DNA of 16,737 nt, taken from contig JAURNB010000116.1 of the NCBI GenBank assembly GCA_030830415.1, forward strand, positions 1 to 16,737, read 5' to 3'. The position numbers and the translations under genes were made by a program. Within the stretch, counting starts at the first letter, position 1. Every line of letters begins with the position of its first letter. The notes below the pieces were generated by a model, which searched no databases, was not told the DNA's origin, and saw only the letters and a program-made list of their open reading frames with translations. Of this stretch, positions 6,212 to 13,873 are shown one piece after another. The stretch comes from Acidimicrobiales bacterium. Lineage in GTDB: Bacteria > Actinomycetota > Acidimicrobiia > Acidimicrobiales > Ilumatobacteraceae.

Positions 6212-7693
6212 TTATTTTACTTCAGCAAGACGAAGTGCGTCACCCTTACCGAGCAACTGCAAGCCAGAGAAGTTCTGGTTTGCCTTGTCGGCCTTGAGTG
6301 CAACTCCATCCCAAATGCTTGCGCTGACTTGGCTTGCACATACAGATGTGTACGGTGCAAACGCAGCCTTGCAGAACAAACCTGTTGAACCGAATGCACG
6401 GTGACCATTTGTGTTCTTCAAGATGTCGGTCATTGCCTTTGCAGTCAATGTGCCCTTTACTTCTTGAGCAATTTGCCAAATGGTCATGATGCCACCGAAG
6501 CCTTGCGTTGCAAAGCCTGTTCCAGTGAGCTTGCGGTCCTTGGAGTAGGTGTACATCTTGGTTCCGTAGGTAAGAGCATCTGTCTTATATGCACCAGTAA
6601 GTGCATCTGGGTCGAGAATGCTCAAGCCACCAACGGTGACGATTCCCTTGATCTTGTCTCCAAGTTTCGTCATTGTTGGTATATCGATGCAAGCACCAGT
6701 AAGAACGATGGGGAATGTTGCAGGAGTCCAACCCAACTTGATGAGTGCGTTCACCATGGTCCAGCATTCTGAACCTTGGTTGGAGTAAATCATCACGTCT
6801 GGCTTGAATGCCATGATCTTGGTTGCTTCTGGGCTCACGTCTGCTGCACCTGTCAAAATTGGGTACTGCTCATAGGTGAGTGTTGGTGATTTGCCCAAGA
6901 ACTTTGAGGTAGAAACAATCTTTGTTCCAGACAAAGTCTTACCTGCAAGTGTGTCAAGTGGCTTTGCCTCAAGGTCGTTGAAGCAGAAGATTCCAGGAGC
7001 AGATTTTGCCCAGGGCACTGCTACACGTGTCTTCTTCAATACTTGAGTTGCGTACCACACGAGTCCAAGGTGAACACCCAAGCAACCGCCGCCGCCACCA
7101 ATGGCGTATGCGCCAGGGGTAGAGAAGTCAGTTGGGAAGATTGGTGTTCCAATGATGATTGGGGTCTTTGTCTTGGTGAAGATCGCAATGTGATCTGCGC
7201 CGAAGGCCAAAGTTGCAAACACCAAAAGTGGCTTCTTTGCTGCAAGTGTGTTTGCGCAACCAGGAAGTTCCGCAGGAACTAACGCGTTGTACTTACATAC
7301 TTCAAGCTTGATTGGTACGCCGGCTTTGCCAGTTGAAGGGTCGCCACCAATGCCGCCAAGTTCCTTGTTGATGTAATCGACTGCAGCTTGTGCTGAAATG
7401 CGATACTCAGGGAAGTTGATAACTGGACCTTCTGGGTTCAAAAGGCCAATCTTGATTGCTTTGCCAGATGCCTTCATTGGGTTGGTATTGCCACAGGCAA
7501 TAGCACGTGCAAGAAGAGCAGCTCCGGCTCCGTCTTTTTTGTCAAGAGCTGGGTTCAGTGGTGTTGCACACTTTGCCGCTGCCTTAACTGCTCCGTTGCC
7601 AGCTTTCGCTGATACGGATGTTGTTCCGAATGCAAGTGCTGCTGAAACAGCAAGTGCAATAGGAACCAACAATTTCCTCTTTTGGTTCTTCAA
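6212..7693 (-). CDS. Secreted LivK-type substrate-binding protein (Peripla_BP_6)
   Basis: Extracytoplasmic type-I binding protein that hands substrate to the adjacent LivHM-LivG-LivF importer. 493 residues from a TTG start at 7693, preceded by AGGGGGA; the upstream open frame to 7882 is not signal-peptide-like and runs through the promoter. The signal peptide is MKNQKRKLLVPIALAVSAAL..., probably cut after SVSA (residue 29); no lipobox cysteine is seen. The mature chain begins its periplasmic fold near residue 80 (IKIGLLNPEGP). It holds ten cysteines (42, 67, 133, 146, 204, 237, 310, 335, 441, 452), many for this family, suggesting disulfides outside the cell. Ligand could be an amino acid, amide, urea or aromatic acid; not decidable here. 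Confidence 0.9.
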   Translation of the reverse strand: MKNQKRKLLVPIALAVSAALAFGTTSVSAKAGNGAVKAAAKCATPLNPALDKKDGAGAALLARAIACGNTNPMKASGKAIKIGLLNPEGPVINFPEYRISAQAAVDYINKELGGIGGDPSTGKAGVPIKLEVCKYNALVPAELPGCANTLAAKKPLLVFATLAFGADHIAIFTKTKTPIIIGTPIFPTDFSTPGAYAIGGGGGCLGVHLGLVWYATQVLKKTRVAVPWAKSAPGIFCFNDLEAKPLDTLAGKTLSGTKIVSTSKFLGKSPTLTYEQYPILTGAADVSPEATKIMAFKPDVMIYSNQGSECWTMVNALIKLGWTPATFPIVLTGACIDIPTMTKLGDKIKGIVTVGGLSILDPDALTGAYKTDALTYGTKMYTYSKDRKLTGTGFATQGFGGIMTIWQIAQEVKGTLTAKAMTDILKNTNGHRAFGSTGLFCKAAFAPYTSVCASQVSASIWDGVALKADKANQNFSGLQLLGKGDALRLAEVK

Positions 7694-7730
7694 TATTCCC
7701 CCTATAGGTTGAGCCAAGTGGCCCGATTGA

Positions 7731-7775
7731 TGTGACAACCGGCATGCCGGTGAAAGAACTATAACCATTGTCACA
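7731..7775. promoter_or_regulatory. Nested inverted repeats around the binding-protein promoter
   Basis: Outer arms TGTGACAA (7731-7738) and TTGTCACA (7768-7775) are perfect complements 29 nt apart. Between them is a perfect 14-bp palindrome ACCGGCATGCCGGT (7738-7751), and the -10 box of the binding-protein promoter (7758-7763). The placement fits a repressor or activator site. The TGTGA half-sites recall CRP/FNR-family sites, but the spacing is not theirs. Confidence 0.45.
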
Positions 7776-7787
7776 GGGAAAAGTAAA
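7758..7787 (-). promoter_or_regulatory. Putative sigma-70-type promoter of the importer operon
   Basis: On the minus strand TTTACT (7782-7787) and TATAGT (7758-7763) are 18 bp apart, placing transcription start near 7751 and giving a 5' leader of about 58 nt before the TTG start. The -10 matches consensus in five of six positions, the -35 in four of six. The predicted transcript would begin at the CCGG...CCGG palindrome. Confidence 0.45.
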
Positions 7788-7880
7788 CGCAGAACGTCAA
7801 CTGCTGACTTTGAAATGAAATGTCGCTGTGCCGAGTTGTGAAACGCAAAAACTACCCATGAGTACACAGGCCGTTTCAAC

Positions 7881-7920
7881 ACAAAACCCCCTCAAAAGCA
7901 CGCTTTTGAGGAGGTTTTGT
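7881..7920 (-). terminator. Intrinsic terminator downstream of the MaoC-like gene
   Basis: Two 19-nt arms (7881-7899 and 7902-7920) pair with one mismatch around a minimal loop (ACAAAACC...CTCAAAAGC against GCTTTTGAG...GGTTTTGT). It lies 35 bp after the MaoC-like stop and before the promoter of the importer operon, so it separates the two same-strand units. The remaining DNA of 7788-7880 and 7921-7955 shows nothing else I can support. Confidence 0.88.
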
Positions 7921-7955
7921 TTGTGGACTACAAGTAGCCCAGGTTGTAGGAAATT

Positions 7956-8828
7956 TTAAGCTGCGGCTCCAACCATGGCTGTTCCCGTGACCATCAGTTC
8001 ATCTCCGCGCTTCAGCCACACATTGCAGGTGCTCACGCCGTTGGTGGTACTCAGCACTTCGCCGCCAGCCACCAGTACATCGTCGTCAAATACGGGGCGA
8101 TGAAAGGCAACGGTGAGGCGTCGCACAGAGCCTGGGCTTGCAAATGAATGAATGGAGTTCACGATGTAACTCAAGTTGAGCGGACCTTGGTTAATGACTC
8201 GACCTTTCAAGCCCATCTCAGTTGTGGCTTCGCGATCCCAGTGCACGCGATACGGGTCGCGCAAAATTGCTGCCATTGTTTTCATGCGTTGCGCGCTCAC
8301 GCCATCAACATGAAATTCAGGGAAAGTTGCGAGTGGCTTTGCAGTTGCTTCATCTGCAGTTTTTGCTTGCAGGGCTTGCTTATATCCACCACGACGAAAG
8401 CGCCAAGAGTTGGTAATGCGTGCGGCAAGTGTGTTGCCATCACGCAATTCAATTTGGAATTTCATTGCGTCGTAGCCAACACCGTTTTCATCAACATGAT
8501 TTTCCCAATGAATAATTGAGCCTTGTACGTCGTACTCAATGTCGATGCGCAAGTTGCTGAAGTACTCCCAGTCGTAACCATCGAGACCTACTGAACCCGG
8601 GCCCTCTGCGCCACACACTTCAAACAGTTTTGCGATGTTCACGCCAGAGCCAAGGATGGGCACATGGAAGAGCGCAACGGGGTGCACAAGCTTGTCGGGA
8701 AGCTGCGCAGATGTGGTGCAATCGGTGAGCAGGAAGTTTTCCCAATGGGCAATGGTGTATTTGCCGCCAGGGAACTTGTAGCCCTTGGGGTTAGCGAGCG
8801 CTCCTGATGGGGTGGCTGAGTCGTTCAA
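7956..8828 (-). CDS. MaoC-like (double hotdog) hydratase/dehydratase
   Basis: Likely (R)-specific enoyl-CoA hydratase or 3-hydroxyacyl-CoA dehydratase. 290 residues, the size of two-hotdog proteins with an N-terminal FAS1-like half (about 20-150) and a C-terminal MaoC half (about 175-288). The C-terminal half has D191-P-Y-R-V-H196, matching the Asp/His catalytic pair of the hydratase-2 motif (D-x4-H), though the following residues differ from the canonical NPIHxDPxxA. The start is TTG at 8828, supported by a strong AGGAGG seven bases upstream. Divergent from an SDR gene, it may act on CoA-thioester intermediates. The substrate is not readable. Confidence 0.82.
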   Translation of the reverse strand: MNDSATPSGALANPKGYKFPGGKYTIAHWENFLLTDCTTSAQLPDKLVHPVALFHVPILGSGVNIAKLFEVCGAEGPGSVGLDGYDWEYFSNLRIDIEYDVQGSIIHWENHVDENGVGYDAMKFQIELRDGNTLAARITNSWRFRRGGYKQALQAKTADEATAKPLATFPEFHVDGVSAQRMKTMAAILRDPYRVHWDREATTEMGLKGRVINQGPLNLSYIVNSIHSFASPGSVRRLTVAFHRPVFDDDVLVAGGEVLSTTNGVSTCNVWLKRGDELMVTGTAMVGAAA

Positions 8829-8864
8829 TTCTTTTCCTCCTCTAGTGATGTGTCAAAGTTTGCC

Positions 8865-9677
8865 ATGTCTCAAAACCTTTCCCGTACTCAGACCCCACTC
8901 GACCCAGCAGATGCAAATGTGATGGATCTCTTTCGTCTCGATGGCACGGTTGCCGTCGTAACAGGTGCGGGCCGAGGAATTGGCCGCGGTATTGCACTTG
9001 GTATGGCAGACGCTGGTGCTGACGTTGTTATTACTGCACGCCGTGAAAACGAACTCGATGAAGTAGCAGCACAAATTGCCAAGCGTGGACGCAAAGCCAT
9101 CAAGGTGGTTGCCGATATCACGGCTGCGGAAACCATTCCTACGCTTGTCGATACTGCAATGAGCACTTTTGGTCGCATCGACACTTGGGTGAGCAATGCT
9201 GGAACTTCAGATCACCCTGGCAACTTCTCCTTCGATGAGTTCCCTGAATGGCACTGGGACAACCAGCACGCATTGAACTTGCGCCCGCACTTCGTCGCTT
9301 CGCGCGCATGTTCAGCAATCATGAAGCCTGGCTCATGCCTGATCGGTATTTCTTCCATTGCCGCTTTGAAAGCTGCTGTGAACTTCAGTGCGTATGGTTC
9401 AGCTAAAGCTGGCATGAACGCATTGTCGGTGACCATGGCAACCGAGCTGGGGCCAAAGGGAATTCGCTCCAACATCGTGTCGCCAGGCAACGTGCCCACC
9501 GAGTCGACCTTCAAAATTGGTGGAATTACCGAGGAAATGTTGCCTGCCATCGCCGCACGCGTCCCCATTGGCCGCTTGGGTACACCAACCGACTGCGCAG
9601 CGGCAGTGGTATGGCTTGCTTCCCCAGCAGGTTCGTGGGTCACTGGTCAGAACATCGTGGTGTCGGGCGGGCAATAA
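8865..9677 (+). CDS. Short-chain dehydrogenase/reductase (SDR)
   Basis: NAD(P)-dependent oxidoreductase of the classical SDR family, probably an alcohol/ketone or 3-hydroxyacyl dehydrogenase. From ATG 8865 it has 270 residues. The cofactor motif TGAGRGIG is at 33-40, the NAG structural motif has Asn111, and the catalytic residues are Ser164, Tyr177 and Lys181 (YGSAK). The Arg pair after beta-2 (ITARREN) suggests NADP preference. The C-terminal VTGQNIVVSGG is typical. Start uncertain: GTG 8850 and ATG 8922 are also in frame and none has a clear ribosome site; the last would leave a normal-sized gap to the divergent MaoC-like gene. It converges with the P450-like gene, with no terminator in 9678-9691. 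Confidence 0.9.
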   Translation: MSQNLSRTQTPLDPADANVMDLFRLDGTVAVVTGAGRGIGRGIALGMADAGADVVITARRENELDEVAAQIAKRGRKAIKVVADITAAETIPTLVDTAMSTFGRIDTWVSNAGTSDHPGNFSFDEFPEWHWDNQHALNLRPHFVASRACSAIMKPGSCLIGISSIAALKAAVNFSAYGSAKAGMNALSVTMATELGPKGIRSNIVSPGNVPTESTFKIGGITEEMLPAIAARVPIGRLGTPTDCAAAVVWLASPAGSWVTGQNIVVSGGQ

Positions 9678-9691
9678 AGCCCAACAACTCA

Positions 9692-11011
9692 CTATTTGCT
9701 GGTGAAAGTTACTGGCAAATGCCAGCACGTATGCAGTTCGCCATATCCGCGTGACTTCAACACGGGTTGTGCACCAGGTGCCATCTTCAAGTTGCTTGTT
9801 GCATCGAGAAGTGCGTGCGAAGCAATAGTGGCTACATCGCGCGTGATGGCATAAAGCGAACGCGGCCTGCCTACTGGTAGGGCAGGGAACTTAGAAGGTG
9901 TACCAAGTGCCGGCGTGATACCTGCAGGCAAACCATCGGCGCGATATTGACCACGTGGCTCACGTTGTACAAGGTCTTTACGTCCAACAATGAACTGGTC
10001 GGCATTGGCGAAAATGGTTTCGTCGCGGTTGGCGCCAGCTGCAGAACAAATCACTAATGCGCCTTCGGGAATGAGTAAACCAAAGCGTTCCACTTCACGT
10101 TTGGCAAATCGCTCGCCACTCAACACGGGGGTGGAATGACGAAGTGTTTCTAGGTACGCGTATTTCACTAAGCGACGGGTGTTGTTCACCATGTCGAGTT
10201 GCTCAGGATGCGTGAGCAACAAGAACCACATATTGGCAAGTGCACCATGCAATGTTTCATGGTCGCCTTCAAGCAATGTGGCAACAACGTCGTGGGCGTC
10301 GATGGCTGGACCATCTATTTCTAGTGCGGCTAGTGCCGACAACACATCGTCTTGCGGGTCGGCGCGGCGTGCGGCAAGTAATGGCGTGAAGTATTGAACA
10401 AGCTGCAGCATTGCTTGCTTGCCTGCTTCTTGATTGGCGGTGTTCCACCTGAAACCACGTTGCATGCGTAAGTAGCGCTCGGCGAAGACGGGAAGGTCTG
10501 CATCGGGGATGCCCCATGCGCGACCAAGTAACTGCAAGGGAAATACCGCAGCAAATTCGGTGGCGAGGTCGGCACTTCCGCGCGATGCAAATGCTTGCAC
10601 GAGTTCGTGTGCAACTGTTGACGCATGTTTGTCAATGCCAGCAGCTTGTGCGGTGAGGAACGGCACATTGCTGCGCAAGTCGCGGCCAAATGATGCAAGA
10701 CCATAAAACCAACGCTTTGAGCGAGTGGCAAAGTTTGCGCTATCGACAAGGACTGAAGTGACGTCGTTGTAGTGCGTAATCCAAAATGCGTTGCCCTGCC
10801 AGTCGCGAAAAGCTGGCCCGTAATCGCGAAGGTTCGCAAGAAGCGTGTAGGGGTCGTCTAAATAATCTTGCGTGCGCAATTGCCCGGGTTTAACGGGAGG
10901 CGGTGAACCAACACGTTCACGTTGGTACACCTCGTAACTGCGGTAACCAGCTTCGTCGTCACCGGCCGATGCTTCATGCTCAACGGTCGGTGAGCCATAG
11001 TCGCTCGACAT
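9692..11011 (-). CDS. Cytochrome P450-like protein lacking the heme-ligand cysteine (probable pseudoenzyme)
   Basis: 439 residues, full P450 length and fold signals: an I-helix stretch with HET at 251-253 in place of the usual (A/G)GxET, a K-helix ExxR as E288-T-L-R291, and a meander at about 340-347. Where the heme-binding loop FxxGxxxCxG should be (about 366-390) the chain reads TPALGTPSKFPALPVGRPRS; there is no cysteine. Depending on alignment the ligand position is Phe375 or Ser385. The C-helix HxxxR is H129-x3-V133, so a propionate-binding Arg is lost too. The other two minus-strand frames have stops here and no heme motif, so a simple frameshift does not explain it. Its ATG directly follows the TAA of the active P450, indicating co-translation. 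A partner or activator role is inferred. Confidence 0.85.
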   Translation of the reverse strand: MSSDYGSPTVEHEASAGDDEAGYRSYEVYQRERVGSPPPVKPGQLRTQDYLDDPYTLLANLRDYGPAFRDWQGNAFWITHYNDVTSVLVDSANFATRSKRWFYGLASFGRDLRSNVPFLTAQAAGIDKHASTVAHELVQAFASRGSADLATEFAAVFPLQLLGRAWGIPDADLPVFAERYLRMQRGFRWNTANQEAGKQAMLQLVQYFTPLLAARRADPQDDVLSALAALEIDGPAIDAHDVVATLLEGDHETLHGALANMWFLLLTHPEQLDMVNNTRRLVKYAYLETLRHSTPVLSGERFAKREVERFGLLIPEGALVICSAAGANRDETIFANADQFIVGRKDLVQREPRGQYRADGLPAGITPALGTPSKFPALPVGRPRSLYAITRDVATIASHALLDATSNLKMAPGAQPVLKSRGYGELHTCWHLPVTFTSK

Positions 11012-12454
11012 TTACATTGCCTCAAATTCAAGCCAGAGTTCGTTAATTGCACCTAGACCGATGGGGGCAAGTGAAACCCCGTCAATATCTTTGGCCATGC
11101 GCTCGGTAGCAATGCGCACATTTTTGATGCGCTTCGACATGATGCTTGAACCGATGCTGCCTTCTTGGTGCGAGATCCATGCTCCTGGGCAGAGGTGTGG
11201 CCCCACGCCAAAGGCCATGTGGTTGGTGCGTCCATCTTTTTTGTAGCCCGAGCGGAGGATCTTTTCGCTGTAGAGGTCGTTACGGAAAATGTCGAACTTC
11301 TCTGGGTCGGCAAAGATGCGTTCATCGTGGTTAGCCGAGAAGTCGACCATATGCATGAGAGAACCAGCAGGAACCTTGACGCCTTGTAGTTCAACATCGA
11401 AAGTGTTCTGGCGTGGTTGGCCACCAATAGAAGATGAATGGCGCAGTGTCTCGTGGAATGCTGCGTCCCACAATGGGTCGTTGTTGAGAACCGCTTCCAT
11501 TTGGTCGGGGTGCTGCAACAGCAGATACCACATATTCAAAATGGCACCACGTGTGGTTTCGCCACCGCCACCAACAATGAGTGCAATGTTGGACGTGATT
11601 TCTTCAGTGGAAAGTACGTCGCCGTCGACAATTGTTTTGCACAGTTCAGAAATGATGTCGGGTGCAACTTCATTGCCTTCATCGTCGAGCAAGAAGTTCG
11701 GCTTCAACCGGCGCTCTTCAACGATGCTCTCGACAAAATCTTCAAGGTCTTGGCGAGCCATGAGACCTTTTTGCTCATAGTCGCGACCACCGATGCCACC
11801 CATCATGTACTTGTACCAGTAGTAAAACTTGTCGCGGGCTTCGTCGGGAAAGCCAAGCACCTGACACACCACGCGAATGGGGAACTCATTCGCAAATGCT
11901 TTACCCAGCTCCATGGTGTACTTGCCTGTTGCAGGGTCGTATTCGGTCATGCCCGATGCAGGGTTAAACCATTCATCAATCATCTCATTGGCAAGTTTGC
12001 AGATGGCGCCAATGCGCTTGGTGAGTGCAGCGCCTACTAAGTGGCGACCATAGAGGTTGCGGCGCCGGCTGTGTTCAATGCCGCTGAGTTCAAGTTGTGT
12101 GTTGCCGAGAACGTGGTTCGAACTGCCTTTAGGAATGGTGTTGTAACCAAGGCCATCGAAATAGCACTCGGCAATGTCGTTGTAGCGCGTGACGAAATAG
12201 CAGTTGTGCAATTTGTCGTGGTACACGGGGTAGTGGTCGCGCAAGATGCGGTAGTACGGGTAGGGGTTGCGTTGAAACTCGCGCGAGTCGAAAATGCGCG
12301 GGTCGAACAGTGGAATGCCATTGGCATCGCGACCCATGTCGTAGGCGGTGCCCAGTGGCATGAGCGGAAAGTCAAAAGACTGTGTTGATGCGGTTTCGGC
12401 ATCAACTTCATATGAGGCAATAACTGTTTTGCGGAGATCTTCAACAAGTGACAT
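11012..12454 (-). CDS. Cytochrome P450 monooxygenase
   Basis: Soluble class-I-type bacterial P450 (480 residues, no membrane anchor) that would insert oxygen using electrons from a ferredoxin and reductase; neither is encoded nearby. The motifs are intact: C-helix H128-x3-R132, I-helix GGGGETT (295-301), ExxR E335-T-L-R338, and heme loop FGVGPHLCPG (415-424) with Cys422 as ligand. The ATG at 12454 has AAGGA (12461-12465) at good spacing. It is the first gene of a pair with the cysteine-less P450-like gene, which starts at the base after its stop. It is divergent from an SDR across 103 bp with a dyad. Substrate unknown; the gene company suggests a hydrophobic or alicyclic compound. Confidence 0.95.
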   Translation of the reverse strand: MSLVEDLRKTVIASYEVDAETASTQSFDFPLMPLGTAYDMGRDANGIPLFDPRIFDSREFQRNPYPYYRILRDHYPVYHDKLHNCYFVTRYNDIAECYFDGLGYNTIPKGSSNHVLGNTQLELSGIEHSRRRNLYGRHLVGAALTKRIGAICKLANEMIDEWFNPASGMTEYDPATGKYTMELGKAFANEFPIRVVCQVLGFPDEARDKFYYWYKYMMGGIGGRDYEQKGLMARQDLEDFVESIVEERRLKPNFLLDDEGNEVAPDIISELCKTIVDGDVLSTEEITSNIALIVGGGGETTRGAILNMWYLLLQHPDQMEAVLNNDPLWDAAFHETLRHSSSIGGQPRQNTFDVELQGVKVPAGSLMHMVDFSANHDERIFADPEKFDIFRNDLYSEKILRSGYKKDGRTNHMAFGVGPHLCPGAWISHQEGSIGSSIMSKRIKNVRIATERMAKDIDGVSLAPIGLGAINELWLEFEAM

Positions 12455-12477
12455 TGGTAGTCCTTAGTGAGAATGGT

Positions 12478-12506
12478 AGGTATGCCAAACCTTTTGGCCG
12501 ATACCT
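12478..12506. promoter_or_regulatory. Imperfect dyad in the divergent P450/SDR promoter region
   Basis: AGGTAT-GCCAAA (12478-12489) mirrors TTTGGC-cg-ATACCT (12493-12506) with a 2-nt bulge in the right arm. A TATAGT on the minus strand (12508-12513) lies next to it, 54 bp ahead of the P450 start. This is a plausible operator controlling both directions; no cognate regulator is adjacent. Confidence 0.4.
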
Positions 12507-12557
12507 CACTATACGTCGGCTGAACTTGAGGTGTTCTAGGCGGACTAACGTCGGGAC

Positions 12558-13415
12558 ATGAACGCATCATTAAAAGGACGCCGGGCACTTGTGACCGGGG
12601 CAGCAGATGGACTCGGAAAAGCTTTTGCATTGGCCTTGGCGCAGGCGGGAGCCGATGTGGCGATATGCGATATCAGTAGTTCAGTCAGTGCCGTTGCCGA
12701 CGAATTGAAAACAATTGGCGTGAAGTCGTATAGCGCAGTTGCCGACGTAGCTGATGAAAAGCAAATCAAAAATTTCGTAGACGATGCGGCATTAGCCCTT
12801 GGTGGTCTCGACTTGGTCATCAGTAATGCCGGAGTTGTGCGCATAACGGCACCAGCAAAAGATTCATGGGAGAAAACAGTTGACGACTTCGATGCGGTTG
12901 TTGGGGTCAACTATCGCGGTGTGTATCTCACGGGTCGCGCGGCAATTCCACATCTCATCAAACAAGGTGGCGACCTCATCAACATCACCACCGACCACAT
13001 TCATAACTGTGGGTACCCGGTCATCACTCACGACCACACCGACGATTGCAAGTGGAAAGACATGCAACGTTCACCTGTTGGTGGCAACGGGTTTGATGTC
13101 TACGACTCCTCGAAGTGGGCAATTAAAGGTCTCACCAATACATGGGCGCGCGGCCTCGCCGAGCATGGTGTGCGGGTGAACTCATTTGGTATGGGTGCTA
13201 CTGCTACGCCGATGTATTTGGGGTTTGTAGGCAATAAACCAACACCTGCCGGAACAATGATGCCTGCCGATGTGGCTGCAGTTGTGGTGGAACTCATCAA
13301 TGAAGGTCCGCAGGGGCGCACGGGAGACTGCATCCAAGTATGGGCAGGACACCCCACCTTTTTGCGCCCCGTTGGTCTTGAAGGGCTCCTTACTGCACGT
13401 GACCTCGGTAGGTAA
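12558..13415 (+). CDS. SDR-family dehydrogenase with Cys/His-rich insertion
   Basis: NAD(P)-dependent SDR, 285 residues. Cofactor motif TGAADGLG (13-20), Asp38 after beta-2 (suggesting NAD), SNAG (89-92), and Tyr182/Lys186 of the YxxxK motif (YDSSK). The usual catalytic serine position is Thr144 or Thr145 (INITTD). Between it and Tyr182 are about 37 residues instead of the usual 12-13: an insertion of about 24 residues holding Cys151, His158, His160 and Cys164. The C-terminal part (from about 230) is also longer than usual and lacks the canonical VDGG end. First gene of a five-gene plus-strand run; the ATG has only a weak GGGA. The next gene starts on its last stop base (TAATG). Confidence 0.88.
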   Translation: MNASLKGRRALVTGAADGLGKAFALALAQAGADVAICDISSSVSAVADELKTIGVKSYSAVADVADEKQIKNFVDDAALALGGLDLVISNAGVVRITAPAKDSWEKTVDDFDAVVGVNYRGVYLTGRAAIPHLIKQGGDLINITTDHIHNCGYPVITHDHTDDCKWKDMQRSPVGGNGFDVYDSSKWAIKGLTNTWARGLAEHGVRVNSFGMGATATPMYLGFVGNKPTPAGTMMPADVAAVVVELINEGPQGRTGDCIQVWAGHPTFLRPVGLEGLLTARDLGR

Positions 13416-13873
13416 TGGTGTCTTCGAAAACATTTCCTCACGAAAACTTGGAGCTCATCAAAAAGGCAGCAACAAAGCTGAGCCCGTGGGCGCATCTTGC
13501 AACGGTAGGTAAAGACAACAGGCCCGATGTGGTTCCTGTGCACCCGTGCTGGGAAGGCGATGTGCTGTGGGTGCTGGTGGGCAACTCGTCAGTGAAATCA
13601 AAAAATATTGCCCATAACAATCACGTTGCCTTTCATTGGCAGGTCACGGAAAGCGGTGACGGTGTAGAAGTGTGGGGAACCGCCACTCTGCATTCCGATG
13701 TGGAAACAAAAAAGCGTTTGTGGAATGGCGTGTTTGACTACGACCTCAATGCATTTGCACCAGGCGGACCTGAGAACTCCCCAGACACAGGGTTTATGCG
13801 CATTGAGCCATACAGGGCTATCTATTTGCCGCAATATGGCATGGGTGGCCGCACTGAATGGCGCAAGGCATGA
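13415..13873 (+). CDS. Pyridoxamine-phosphate-oxidase-like split-barrel protein (flavin or F420 type)
   Basis: 152 residues with the split beta-barrel pattern: AHLATVGKDNRPDVVPVHP (26-44) is the first strand pair, followed by LWVLVGNSSVKSKNI (51-65), AFHWQV (72-77) and the closing strand FMRIEPYRAIYL (127-138). Members bind FMN or coenzyme F420 and carry out redox reactions or bind heme; F420 use is common in actinobacteria. The sequence alone does not decide among these. It starts on the last base of the preceding SDR stop and its own stop overlaps the next SDR start (ATGA), so all three are translationally coupled. Confidence 0.85.
   Translation: MVSSKTFPHENLELIKKAATKLSPWAHLATVGKDNRPDVVPVHPCWEGDVLWVLVGNSSVKSKNIAHNNHVAFHWQVTESGDGVEVWGTATLHSDVETKKRLWNGVFDYDLNAFAPGGPENSPDTGFMRIEPYRAIYLPQYGMGGRTEWRKA

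Noticed and set aside
7694..7882. Longer form of the binding protein starting at 7882
   Set aside because: The extra residues would precede a perfectly formed signal peptide and run through the promoter and terminator region; TTG 7693 with AGGGGGA is more likely.
9212..9643. Minus-strand open frame opposite the SDR gene
   Set aside because: Antisense shadow of a clear SDR with all catalytic motifs.
9692..10400. Frameshift or sequencing error as cause of the missing P450 cysteine
   Set aside because: The frame stays open to a normal C-terminus, the other two frames hit stops in the loop region and neither encodes FxxGxxxCxG. The separate loss of the C-helix Arg also points to real divergence.
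11438..12040. Long plus-strand open frames antisense to the intact P450
   Set aside because: The P450 frame has every family motif; the antisense frames show no domain and reflect codon bias.
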